Assembly (NCBI RefSeq): GCF_022682495.2
Contig: NC_071388.1
Span: forward strand, 82,461,073-82,525,072
DNA: 64,000 nt
From: Desmodus rotundus
Lineage: Eukaryota > Chordata > Mammalia > Chiroptera > Phyllostomidae
Direction: 5' to 3'
Shown: piece by piece, positions 35,282 to 46,992 of the stretch
Layout of the letters: each line of letters begins with the position of its first letter
Position numbering within the stretch: position 1 is the stretch's first letter
The notes under the pieces: model-generated
Databases searched by the model: none
What the model was told of the DNA's origin: nothing
Seen by the model: only the letters and a program-made list of their open reading frames with translations
Program-made: the position numbers and the translations under genes

Positions 35282-36001
35282 CTATTTTGTGTCTACCAAT
35301 TGTGCTTCTTGTTCCCTGTACCTTTCCTGCCCATTCTTCCCTTCCTCTTCCCCTCCATGAAAACCCTCCATGTGATGTCCATTCCTGTGATTATGTTCCT
35401 GTTCTAGTTGTTTGCTTAGTTTTTGTTTTTGTTTTCTTTCTTTTCTTTTTTTAGGTTCAGTTGTTGATAGTTGTGAGTTTATTATCATTTTACTGTTCAT
35501 ACTTTTCATCATCTTCATTTTCTTAGACAAGTCCTTCAACATTTCATAAAATAAGGACTTGGTAAGGATGAACTCCTTTAACTTGACCTTATCTGAGAAG
35601 CACTTTGTCTGCCCTTCCATTCTAAATGATAGCCTTGCTGGATAGAGTAATATTAGATGTAGGTCCTTGCCTTTCATGACTTCAAATACTTCTTTCCAGC
35701 CCCTTCTTGCCTGCAAGGTTTCTTTTGAGAAACTGGCTGACAGTCTTATGGGCACTCCTTTGTAGGTAACTCTCTCCTTTCCTCTTGCTGCTTTTAGGGT
35801 TCTCTCCTTATGTTCAATCTTGGGTAACTTAATGATGATGTGCCTTGGTGTGTTCCCCTTTGTGTCAAATTTCTTTGGGACTCTCTGGGCTTCCTGGATT
35901 TCCTGGAAGTCTATTTCCTTCTCAATACAGGTCACTTGCTCTGCTCTAGCCCCACTTTCCAATGAACTCTGTCTTGTAAGACTGGGAGTTTCTCCCACCA
36001 T
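35282..36001 (-). pseudogene. 239-codon frame fusing 5' UTR to the ORF1 C-terminal half (copy C)
   Basis: The first 25 codons or so come from what is 5' UTR in copy A (MVGETPSLTRQSSLESGARA and onward). The frame then joins the L1 ORF1 protein within the RRM-like domain at KEIDFQEIQEAQRVPKK. It continues through RVTYKGVPIRLSASFSKETL and the C-terminal domain, then reads about 70 lysine-, glutamine- and glutamate-rich codons into the 3' UTR. It has no coiled coil and half an RRM, so the usual trimer and RNA chaperone functions are not expected. The unbroken frame may be chance, or may mark a young copy. No evidence of expression is visible. Confidence 0.7.
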
Positions 36002-36355
36002 GGCAACCCCTGCAGTAGTTTACAGCTAGCTTGAGTCTTTAGTTTCCCATTCAGCCAGCCCCTCCTCGCTGGTGCTGTCTGCCCCCATGTCTGGTCCTAT
36101 AAGCCAGCCTTGCCTTGCTCACATGGTCTGCCACCTTGCCCCCTCAGTCCTCGGCCTTGCCACATGGTCCTCTCTGACTACCTGGTTGTCCATCTCCATC
36201 TCTCCTACAGGTCTGGTCAATGTTTGTTTAACTGCTTGTTTGTCAGAGTTCCATGTAGTTTGATTTTCTGGCACTTCTGGTTGTTTATTGTTATTAGATT
36301 GGTTGTTATCTTCCTTTTGGTTGTGTGAGGAAGTGAAGGGTTTCTACCTACGCCT

Positions 36356-36364
36356 CCATCTTGG
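36356..36364 (-). promoter_or_regulatory. YY1-like motif at the 5' end of copy C
   Basis: The minus strand reads ccaagatgg, 10 bases inside the element, as in copy A. Confidence 0.55.
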
Positions 36365-36382
36365 CCAGAACTCTCAATTTCT

Positions 36383-38039
36383 AATTTATGTAGCTCATAG
36401 GTATAATGTGATTCAAGTTTTAAGTATTATGTAGCTACATGGGAGGGGTGTGCAGTACAGATGAATAACTTGAGAGGCAGAATCCACTGATGAATTCTCC
36501 TCTGATCCTTGTAAGGAATCTTCATGGGAGGCAGAGTAAGGTGGTTAGTTAGATTGATGCAGCCAAGGACTTTTTACATCAGTTATTTTTCTAGGAAAGT
36601 AGACTTCTGTAGGAGGTAAGAAGATAAAGAGATTTGAGCTTGCACAAGGAGATGAGTGAAGACAGGTAAGATGAACATGCTGATAAAGGGTTTTCTATCA
36701 GTAGGACATTCATAGAGTATTTAGCTCATATTAATCATTTGGAATTGGATTCAACTATATTTAGCCCTTGAGTCTAGAGGAACTGTTGCTGTTTCAGTCC
36801 TATTAGAAAGAGTAGGAGGTTAGTCCGATGTTTTATTTAGGCAAGAAGATTTATAGAATCTGGCTGTCTAAGACAATGTTCTTTTTCAACAAGCCAATCT
36901 GCTTTTATCTCTGAGAAGCAAACTTCGACCACAGATTACCCTCACTATCCATTTCCATGCATTTTATTTATTTTTACATTTTAAATTATATATCTAATAA
37001 TACATAATTAATAATTCGATTATACGATTTTGCTGGTGGGAATTTTGGACTCCTTAATATGCAGTGTTTTCTTATTGAATTATTTTGTTAATTTCTGAAT
37101 CTCTCTCTCTTTAAAAAAATACAGCTTAGAAGTGGCTTTTAAAATTAGATTTTAATAAAGTCCTTTTAATTAATATTAAAGAACTGGTAGCTACAATCCT
37201 TTATTTCAGTACTTGTGAGTATGTACCTATAATACTAACAAATATAATATTCTACATGGAATAATAGTTCTAATAATTTCAAAGTTTGTTTGGTGCATGT
37301 GACAGACCTATGAGGTACATTGAGTATTTCAGATAGACTTAAACGTGGCTGAAGCAGGCATATTTGCTGTTGCCATTTTCATGTCTGTATCACTAGAGCG
37401 CAAATACAAGGCCAATTGCTCATTTCAGCAACACGACGCAGGGTTTCTCAGTGGGAATAACAGTCAAGATACATCTTATTTTTAATGGGCACTGAAATGA
37501 CCAAAATCGATAGCAAACTATAAGAGCATTCATCAAGTTTTATATGCTCCTGATAATAGCTGAAACATTTAAGAATCAGAAGAAGCTATGTACCTGCTTT
37601 TTTTTTTTTTACCCCCTAAGAATATGCCTCTTTAAATTAGAATTCTCCACTGTTCACTTTGGAACATGCAAGAAAGTGTTTTTTTTAATTTTTTCATTTA
37701 TTTTTCTTCTTGGTTAAAAATAAGTATATCTAGGAGGTATTTTTTCTCTTTGGGTATGAATATATTTTTCTGATTCAACCCTGGTGAATAAATGTAACCT
37801 CGTTTTATGGAAATTTTTTAAAAAAACAAAATATATATCATAATTTCAAATGTCCACATGTTTGCTAATAATGTAGGCATTTTCATACTTAATGTCATTG
37901 TAATAATTTGTTTTCTGATAAAACAAATTATTGATTTTGTTAATTAGTTACTTTTGATAAAAACAAATTATTAATTTAATTTGTAATCATTTAGCAGTTA
38001 CTAATAAAACATTCACTGTTTATATATCATCTAATACAC
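36383..38039. other. unrecognised A/T-rich sequence
   Basis: Only T-runs (for example 37601-37612) and short AT-rich palindromic patches. No family recognised. Confidence 0.4.
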
Positions 38040-38190
38040 ATATACATGCAGTAATATATTCTTGTCCCTCACCTACTCACAGGAGAAAACTGAGCTCAGT
38101 CTCAGTGGTCTCACAGCTGTAGCAAAGCTTGCCTTAGTTATAACACAGTCCAAGTCACCCCACGTCATGCTGTCCCTTTAAACTTTTCCT
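38040..38190 (-). mobile_element. possible MIR SINE
   Basis: The plus strand 'cacaggagaaaactgagctcag', 'ggtctcacagctgtagcaaagc' follows the reversed MIR core, with many differences. Confidence 0.4.
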
Positions 38191-40639
38191 TTATTCTAGT
38201 CATTCCCTGTATTATCTTCTTATTTCTATGTACTAATAGATATGTGACAGCTAGAATTTGTCTAATAAAAGTTTGTTTTGTGTTTCTAGAAAAAATAGAA
38301 TTGTTACCAATTACAAATATTCAGAAAAATGTGTTTAAGTTTTCCTTGGGTAGTCTACTTTAAAATTAACCATTAGGTTTAAACATTTTGAAACAAGGTC
38401 TGTCAAATACTCAAACCATAAAATGATTAATACTTTATATATGGATCATATTTTGTGATAGAAAAAATAGCTTATTTCACATTGGATACTGATAGCAACA
38501 TTAAGTTATCATTTGTTCCTTATGATGAGCTAAGGCTTGCAGTAGAGTTTAATAACTAGAACAAAAGTTTGGACATTATTATTACTATAATTAGGCTAAG
38601 TAGAGAATGAATATCTCCATTTTACAGAGGTGTCCGGCCTGAAGCCTCATAGCTAAGCACGATTGCTCCAGTTTACTTTACCAAACTCAGTGCCATCTAC
38701 GTCTCGTTAACTTTGCGGGACTCCTCTCGGTCACCAGTAATTGAGTGTGCTGGTCCCAACAACGACATGTGAGAAGAATTCTCAGTAGCAGACAAGTAGG
38801 AAAGAAATTCGTCTATGGATCTTTTCCTGTAAAATATCTAAAATTTTGATATCATAATAGACTTAATAATAAATTATGATCACAAACTCAAGAGAAGTTT
38901 ACATTAAATATGTTAATATAATTAATCATAATAAAGTCCAAATACACATGTTGTATATCCTTTTCTATAAACAAAAATAGACCTACATATTTATTTTATT
39001 GTAATATTTTTGTCAGACATATAGATTACACTAGCTTTATAAAATAAATTGAGAATATTATTTTTCTAGTCCTATTCAGGAAACAAGCAAAACTATAAAT
39101 ATGTCACACATATACATGAAGTATATATACACGTATTTCTCCTTCCAAATTATTATTAGTCCATTCAGGTTTTCTAACTTTTATTCATATGAGCAAACTC
39201 TTTGTCTACATAATTGTTTGGCAAGAATTGCCTGAAGCAAATAATGAGATTAGTTGCTGGCTTATTGGCTGATCTTTTTGGGCAAAAATTTTCCTGCAAA
39301 AAATAACTCAGATTGACCTAGGTGGTCTTAGTTGTCAGTCCAAATGATTAAGTGATGCCCATTCAAGTTTTCTCAATTCTTAGGTCACAAACAAATCTTC
39401 CAGAGTCTGACATAATAAAAACAAATTAATTCAATGAGACCAGTTTTATAAAAATCCAGAGCAGAAAAATTCTGGAAACCTGAGGAATGTATCCTTAGCC
39501 AAAGGTAATAAGACAGTAGCAAAACAAAATGTAGGCTGAACAAAAGTTATTTGCCGTCCAAATTTGTGCTCAGGACTCGTTTGCTCTGTCTCGTTTGCAG
39601 TACACTGTGTTTGCTGCTTCATCTTCTACTCCTTCCCCATCACACTGCCGTCTGTTGTGTGTCCCTCACTGACAAAAAGAAAAACAAAAACAAAAACAAC
39701 AAAAACTTTCCTTGCTAAACCATAAAATCATCACAATCTTATTTGACTTAGCATTTGGCATAGTATTATTTTTAAATACTGGCTTCAAAATAATGATTTA
39801 AAAATAAATTTTCTTGTTTCTTACCTATTTAATTTTGGGTGTTAAATGTCTATTATCCATGCATTTTTAAACCACTGCCTCTTACTTAGCTTCTAAGTTT
39901 ATCTATCATAATTTCTAACTCTTGCATGTACAACACACTTATTTTCCATTAATGTTACTGTTCTTTGTGAGACAAGAATGGTTATTATTCATTCATTTAC
40001 TAAGAACTTTCCTAATATCTTTCAAGTTCTAAATTGGCTGTCTTTGAAGCACATGCTAAGCTTTTCAAAAATGCCTAAACTAATCCCACACAAACACTAA
40101 CTTAATTGATGTAATATATATCTTTTTATCACTATTTTAAAAATATTTTTAAGGTGGTTATATCTAGACTGAAAGCTACTCCAAGCTTCGGGGTTACACA
40201 CAAAACAATCTTCCTTGTTGGATAAGAAGTTTGGGAAAGTAGTTTGATTCTTCATTTATCTCATTCCTCTTAAGAAATGCAAAATGAACTGCCTCCATGT
40301 AATTTTCTTAATGGATCCCAGGTGGAATGTAATCCCTGAGTTCATTTTGCATTTTATTTCAGCTCAAATAATATCCATTGATAATTAAGGCAAGCGCCCG
40401 TTATGATGAATAGCCCCGCACAACAAAGTCCCTATTGACAGAACTGCCTCTGCATCCCAGCAGATCCACCATATGTCACTGATTTGTTGATCTTGTTACA
40501 ATATAAATCTACCATGAATGAATGAGTGCTGGTATTTAGCAGAACAATGGCTTTGGTTTTGTATATTTTATTCATTTTTTCCCAACATGTAAGGAATGAG
40601 TGGTTTTTGCCAAATGCAGAACTGTGCAGTGAGAAAACA
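38191..40639. other. unrecognised, possible MIR trace
   Basis: A stretch near 38605-38650 ('ctccattttacagaggtg') is MIR-like but isolated. Nothing else recognised in 2.4 kb. Confidence 0.35.
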
Positions 40640-40647
40640 CCAATTTA

Positions 40648-40721
40648 TTTTATTGTTTTTATTATTGTTCTATTACAGTTTTCCCAGTTTTCCCCTGTTG
40701 CTCTCCCCTACCTCAAAAATG
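40648..40721 (-). mobile_element. 74-bp L1 3' tail with 8-bp TSD
   Basis: A T-rich run followed by 'ttctattacagttttcccag', the complement of the common L1/HAL1-like 3' end. The TSD is ccaattta at 40640-40647 and 40722-40729. One of the shortest L1 insertions in the window. Confidence 0.85.
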
Positions 40722-40729
40722 CCAATTTA

Positions 40730-41182
40730 GAACAACATGTTTTCTATTTCCGCACTGAGAACATTTCCATTAATATATGCATATTTATTTTCATTAAAAT
40801 TTTACTGAAATAAAACAAAAAAAATCAAGAAACAATGAATGCTCATGAATTTACCACTCTGCTTCAACAACTGTCAGCATCTTGCATGCTTGTTTCATTT
40901 ATCCTTCCAGCATGTTTTTGTTGTTGCTGGGATATTTTTAAGTGAATTTGAGGCACTTTAACATTTTACCCATTAATATTACATTATTTAACCCCTAACT
41001 ACATAACTACAATGTTATTATTGTATGTAAAAAAACTAAAATAACTATATGGTATCACTTTTTAGCCAGTCAGGATGCAAATTCCCGGAACAGCTAATAC
41101 ACAAATTTTTATAGATCTTTATTTTTTTGAGAGAACATACAAGTAAGGAAACAAGGTATGTTGGTGCAAATAATTATGTTTT
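40730..41182. other. unrecognised A/T-rich sequence
   Basis: No repeat or frame recognised. Confidence 0.4.
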
Positions 41183-41385
41183 CAGGGTTGTCCAACATTT
41201 TGGCATCTCTGGGTCACACTGGAAGAAGAGTTAGTGGTCTTGGGCCACACATTAAATACACAAACACTAACAAAAACTGATGAACAAAACAAAGGTTTGA
41301 AGTAAATTTACAATTTTGTGTTGGGCCACTTTCATAGCCCTCCTGGGCCACGTGCAACCTGTGTGCCGTGAGTTGGACACCCCTG
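41183..41385 (+). mobile_element. non-autonomous hAT-Charlie element (MER1-like)
   Basis: The ends cagggttgtccaac and gttggacacccctg are inverted repeats. The body has 'ttggcatctctggg', 'cttgggccacacattaaatac' and 'tgttgggccac' in the MER1 order. It shares these with the reverse complement of 11740-11941. No transposase and no clear 8-bp TSD. Confidence 0.85.
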
Positions 41386-41839
41386 TTTTATATCATAAGT
41401 TTCATTTTAGTAGCATTTAATCTAGAAAAATATTTTTACAACTTTTCCTCTACCCTAACAAGGAATTATAAAAAAAGTTGTATTTAATAGCATAGTTATT
41501 TCTACATGGTGTGTATGTGTATTGTAATTTCTTATCCCACTGGAATGAACTATTTGTCTACCAAGTCTTTTTTCTTTCTCTCAGGAAATTAATAATCTGC
41601 ATGATGCCCTGAGTTCTTGGCTTGACAAAACTTAAGAAATACACATGTTTGTAAAATGAGAAACAAATCATATGATCATACCAAAAATTCTGATTCAAAT
41701 GTAAGACAGTAGATTCCACGTTTTGGTTTGAGTATCCCCTGGTTCATGAGCTGTCTTTTGGTTTGTGCATAATAAACTTTTATTAATGTCTACTTTGGGG
41801 GTTCATTACTTTCACTTCTGTTATTTATGAACTCTGGTC
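41386..41839. other. unrecognised sequence
   Basis: Nothing recognised between the hAT element and the L1 ORF2 fragment. Confidence 0.4.
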
Positions 41840-42352
41840 AATATCATAAATGGGATTTTTTTTATTTTGGGGGGTGGTATTTCCTTGTTAGGGTACAAAA
41901 AGACAGCTGATTTTTATATACTGATTTTGTACCCCATAAATTTACTGAATTAATTTATTTCTTCTGACAGTTTTTCATGGAGTCTTTAGTGTTTTCACTA
42001 TTTAAGTTCATGTAATCTGCAGAGACAGCTTAACTTCTTCCTTGCTGATTTAGATGCTTTTGATTTCTTTTTGTTTCCTAATTGCTCTGCCTAAGGCTTC
42101 CAGTACTAAATTGAGTTGGAATCCTTCTCTTGTCCCAGAGTTTAGAGGAAAAGCTTTCAGCTTTTCATCATTGAGTATAATGTTAACTGTTGGCTTGTCA
42201 TACATGACCTTATTGTGTTGAGGTACATTTCTTCTATACCTAATTTATTGAGAATTTTCATTGTGAATAGACGTTGAATTTTGTCAAATGCTTTTTCTCT
42301 ATTAATTGTTAGGATCACATGATTTGTATTCATCCAAGGTATTTAAATCAGG
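41840..42352 (-). mobile_element. old L1 ORF2 fragment, minus strand
   Basis: The complement matches the reverse transcriptase and downstream ORF2 region (for example the complements of 'ttttcatcattgagtataatg' and 'atgctttttctctatta'). Frame is destroyed. It abuts the plus-strand L1 piece at 42358, but the two are about 1.7 kb apart in the L1 consensus at their outer edges, so simple twin priming does not explain them. Confidence 0.7.
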
Positions 42353-42357
42353 ATCTT

Positions 42358-43090
42358 AAAGGGATGTATACACATCTATGTTCATTGAAGCATTATTCAC
42401 AATAACCACAATATTGAAACAAGCTAATGTCCATTAATGGATGAATGGATAAAATATGAGGTTATAACTGCAAGGATAAGGACCTTGCAGTTAAATATCA
42501 AATATTATTAAGTATTAATTATATTAATACTTAAATTTATTTAGACTTAAAAAAGAAGGAAATTCTGCTATTTACAACAATGTGATGGGCCTGGAATACA
42601 TTATGCTAAGTGAAATAAGCCATACACAGAAAGTTAGAAACAGTGGGAATCTCACCTATATGTGGGATCTAAAATAATCAACTTCATAGAAGCAGATAGT
42701 AGAATAGTGATTTCCAGGGGATGAGAGTTGGGGTAAATGTGGAGGTGATGATCATAAGATCTAAAGTTTCAATTATGTGAGATAAGTTCTAGAAATCTAT
42801 TATACAACATATAGGTAACAATACTGTATTATATAATCAAATTTTTCTAAGAAGGTAGGTTTTTTGTTGAGTGTTCTTACCACATGGTGGTAATAATAAT
42901 AATAGTAACAGAGTCAGGAGGAAACTTGAGGAGATGGTAGGTATATCCGTGACCTTGATGATGGTGATGGGAGCGAGCCTTCATAGTTTCACAGGTACAT
43001 GCATAGCTTCAAATTCATCAAATTGTATATACTAAATATGTACAGTTTTTATGTCAGTTATACCTCAGTAAAATGGTTTGAAAATGAATG
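42358..43090 (+). mobile_element. old L1 3' end, plus strand
   Basis: Contains 'tatgttcattgaagcattattcac', 'aagctaatgtccattaatgg', 'ttatgctaagtgaaataagcc', then an L1M-type 3' UTR ending near 'tatacctcagtaaaatgg'. Two hairpins at 42465-42534 replace part of the usual sequence. Confidence 0.75.
42465..42534. repeat. two adjacent perfect hairpins inside the L1
   Basis: The first has an 11-bp perfect stem, taactgcaagg against ccttgcagtta (42465-42475 and 42483-42493), with a 7-base loop. The second has a 12-bp perfect stem (42508-42519 and 42523-42534) with a 3-base loop. They lie where L1 normally has its 'tacatatatacaatgg' segment. Confidence 0.85.
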
Positions 43091-44849
43091 ACTAAAAATG
43101 AAACTAAATGAAATTAAATCAACTCAACATCTGCCTTGAAAACCAAAGAGCTTCTATGGCAGCCTCTCATCTCACACAGGCACATGACAGACTGGTCTCA
43201 AAAGTTTGAAGAGCAACAGAGGAACCTGAAAATATAGCCTTCATATATTCCTTGAGTCAAAATCAAGACCTTGATAGAAGAAGAGTGGGACTGTGAAACT
43301 TGAAGTGGTTTCGAAAAAACGTTATACCTCCAGATTCTTCTGAATAGTCTGAGCTATGTAAAGGTGTGTCCTCCCTAACTAAGTCTGTGAAACAGAGGGT
43401 AGACACAGGTTTGTGGTCCCTATCCTTGGTGTTACAACCGCTGCATTGGATTAGAGATCCCAATTACCAAGGGGAAAAGCTTTCACTAAGGAACACATTA
43501 ATACTTCCACTTGATGTTTTGTTTGCTTGTGGTCACTCTCTGTTTTTCATGCCAGAAGAGCAGCACAGAAAAATGAGTAAGTATAATGGGAAAGGGGGGC
43601 AATTTGAGAGAATGGGGTAATTGACATAGCATGTTATGGCTAAACAAGACAGAAGCCACATACCTGGTGGAGAAAAATTATGTAGAACCAGAGATATACA
43701 CTGGAACATCTAATAATGGTGAACCAGTATATAAGGACAAGTAAATTAAAGACTTAGACTCCTTATGAATGAAAGCCAGGGTTATCTCATCAGGAAAGCA
43801 ATGTAGACCAGCCATATTTTAATGGAATAGAACAGTAAATCATAAAGTATGAAGTAGAAGTAAAATAAAGATGTCAGTTATGGCCTTCATATCAGCTGAA
43901 ATGGTGGGTACTGTAGCTTATTCCATGAACTCACATACACTGTATTTTCATAGTGGTTTGTATTTAACTTAGGAGGGCACGTGACTTGAAGATACAGTGG
44001 TAGGCTATGCTTTATGTCTTTTGTACCCCTTCATATCTTCTCGGCCACATCTTTTACCCTAGCGACTGCTTTATTTCTACATGAACTTCGATCACTTTTG
44101 CACAGACGTAATCTAACGGCACCTTACCTCTGGCACCACAACATGCACTTCTGGTGTTCTGCTGGCTTTTCTGTCTCTGAATCATGAGTTGTCACAGAAA
44201 CTCATTTAAGATTTATACATAAGCCTCCTAAAGATAAGGGGGTTTAGGATAAGGCTGTGATGATAAAGCTAATAAATAAATACATCCCTTATAATTAACC
44301 TCCGTTAGGAATAGTTCTAATTAGCATTTCATAGGAACCTTCAGAATATGCCAATAGATTGAGCATCAGTCACCAATAGTATTGGCCAATTTTATAAGCC
44401 CATCTTTAAATGGGCTTCCCCCATTCTCTATATATTTCATGTGTCTCTTACTCTTATTCTGAAGAACTCACTCCTAAATAATTATGTGTACACAGCCTTT
44501 TACTGGAGATTTATATATTTTAAATGTCAACCTAGAGGAATGAATAAAGTAAATATGGCCTCTACCCACATACATTTTGTATAGTTGAGGAGACTTATCT
44601 AAAACTGATAATTGCTTGAATAGTAAAACTTTAAAATAGTGAAGAATATGAGGGATGTATAAAATGCTATGAGGACATAAATGAGATAGAGTTTCCAAGA
44701 AGGAGTCTTTGAGAAAGTGATATATAAGTTGAAAACTGAAGGTTATCAGGAATTTTTGTATATTTAATATATGGCAAGGAATTGGCTTATGAAATTGTGG
44801 GGGCTTGCCAGGCAAGACAAAATTCACAGAGCAAGCTGTTAGGAAAACG
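43091..44849. other. unassigned region with possible ERVL/MaLR internal trace
   Basis: A stretch near 43420-43520 ('attggattagagatcccaattacc' and 'actaaggaacacattaatac') recalls internal sequence of ERVL/MaLR elements. The resemblance is from memory and unverified. The remainder is unrecognised. Confidence 0.3.
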
Positions 44850-45178
44850 ACACCAGTAATGTAGAAATTGAAGACAATGATACTTCTGATATCGACAATG
44901 ACAAAGAGTTCTTGGCCTTCTATAATGCATAAATGTAAATTTGTTACCGGTACATAAAATTTCTTGTCCCTTGTAACTGTTCTTGTATTTTGTAATTACT
45001 GTCACTTAAAATTTGTGTCATAATATTTTCAAAAATAAATGCTAAAATTCCTTTTATAATACAGAAAACAAGTATTTAAATACAAATACATACAAATTGA
45101 GTTAAAAATTAAAACAAAAGATTTTTTTCCTGAAAGCTTGTGTCAAAAACATGTGTGCACATTATACGTGGGAAAATA
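44850..45178 (+). mobile_element. possible pogo/Tc2-like DNA transposon 3' end
   Basis: An acidic frame at about 44844-44931 reads ENDTSNVEIEDNDTSDIDND and ends …FLAFYNA stop. It is followed by a 3' UTR-like stretch with an AATAAA at about 45037, and a terminal motif at about 45131-45175 (gcttgtgtcaaaaacatgtg, then cacattatacgtggg) that resembles TIRs of Tc2/Kanga-type elements. The L1 that follows starts immediately after this motif. The assignment is tentative. Confidence 0.35.
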
Positions 45179-46992
45179 CAAGGAAGTTATATTCAAGGGA
45201 GAACCAATTAAACTTTCATCTGATTTCTCAACAAAAACATTTCAGGCCAGAAGGGACTTACATGAATATTCAACATGATGAAAAGCAAGAACCTACCACC
45301 AATGTTACTTTACCCAAAAAGTCTATGATTTACTATAGAAGGAGAAATAAAGAGCTTCCCAGACAAGAAAAAGCTAAAAGAGCTCATTAATACCAAACCA
45401 GTATTGAAACAAATACCAAAGGGCTAGCTTTAAGAAGAAGAAGCAAAAGAAAAAGACAAATAGGAAAACAGTTTAAAAATAAAATGGCAATAAATGTGTA
45501 TCTATCAATAATCACCTTAAATGTAAATGGCTTAAATACTACAACCAAAAGACATAGGGCAGCTGAATGGATAAGAAAACAAGACACATATTTTTGCTGT
45601 CTCCAGGAGACTCACCTCAGATCCAAAGATACACACAGACTAATAGCAACGTGAAGAGAAAAGACTTTCAGCAAATGAAAAGGAAAAAACAGCTGTGGTA
45701 GCAAGACTTATATACAACAAAATAGAATTTAATGTGAAGGCTACAGTAAGAGACAAAGAAGGGTACTATGTAATGATAAAGGGAACAATCCAACGAGAGG
45801 ATATAACCCTAGTAAACACTTACACACCCAACACAGGAGCACCTAAATATGTAAAGCAAATCTTGATGCACATAAAAGGAGAGATTACATAAATACAGTC
45901 ATACTAGGGGATTTGAATACCCATTGACTTCTAAGGATAGATATTCCAGACAGAAAATCTGCAAGGAAGTGTATTTTCTCCTTCTAAGGCCTGAAACAAC
46001 ACAATAGATGAATTAGATTTAATTGATATATTTAGAGCATTTTACCCTAAGACAGCAGAGTGTACATACTTTTCAAGTGCACATGAATGTTTTCTAGGAT
46101 GGACCACATGTTAAGACACAGAAGAAATCTCGGTAAATCTAAGAAGACTGAGATCGTATCAAGCATCTTCTCTGACCACAATCCTATGAAACTAGAAATC
46201 AATCACAAAAGTAACAGGAAATACACAAAGAAAGACTTGGAAGCAAAACAACATGCTATTAAATTATCAATTGGTCAACAACAAGATCAAGGAAGAAATC
46301 AAAAGATACCTGGAAACAAATGAAAATGACAACACAACACTCCAAAATCTGTGGGACACAGAAATCAGTCCTAAGAGGGAAATTCATAGCATTACAAACT
46401 TATCTTTAAAAAAAAAAACAAGAACAAGCTCAAATATACAAACTAACTTTACACTAAAGGACCTTGAAAAAAAAAAAAGAAGAAATAAAGCCTAAATGGG
46501 GAGTAGAATAAAAGAAAACAATAAAGATCAGAGCAAAAATTAACAAAATAGTCTAAAAAAAGATACAAAAAAATCAATGATTCCAAGAGTTGTTTGTTTG
46601 AAAAGATAAGATTGACAAAACTTTAACCAGACTCATCAAGAGAAAAGAGAGAGAAGACCCAAATAAATAAAAAAGAAATGAAAGAGGAGAAATAACAATT
46701 GCCACCAAAAAATACAAAGTATTGTAAGAAAATATTATAAACAACTCTGCCAACAAAGTGGACAGCCTGGATGAAATGGATAAATTCTTAGAAACATACA
46801 ATCTGCCAAAAACTAAATCAAGAAGATTCAGAGAATCTGAATAGACAAATTATACCTAGTGAAATTAAAACAGTATTTTCAAAAAATCCCCAAATACAAA
46901 ACCCCTGAACTGAATGGCCTTACAAATAAATTTTATCAAACATTCTGGGAAGAACCAACACCTCTTCCTCTCAAACTATTTCAAAAAAATTA

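Larger units (their letters stand above)
35093..36373 (-). mobile_element. full-length ORF2-less L1 (HAL1-like), copy C
   Basis: A 1281-bp element with a 9-bp TSD, tcaatttct, at 35084-35092 and 36374-36382. The 5' end (at the right) starts with the YY1-like motif and a UTR clearly homologous to copy A. The 3' UTR (at the left) has the same pyrimidine-rich minus-strand image and A-tail. Compared with copy A it lacks about 560 bp, from the late 5' UTR to the middle of the RRM-like domain of ORF1. No ORF2 is present. Confidence 0.88.

Noticed and set aside
41840..43090. fifth twin-primed L1
   Set aside because: The outer edges of the inverted and direct parts are about 1.7 kb apart in the L1 consensus and no TSD was found; two insertions or a complex event fit as well.
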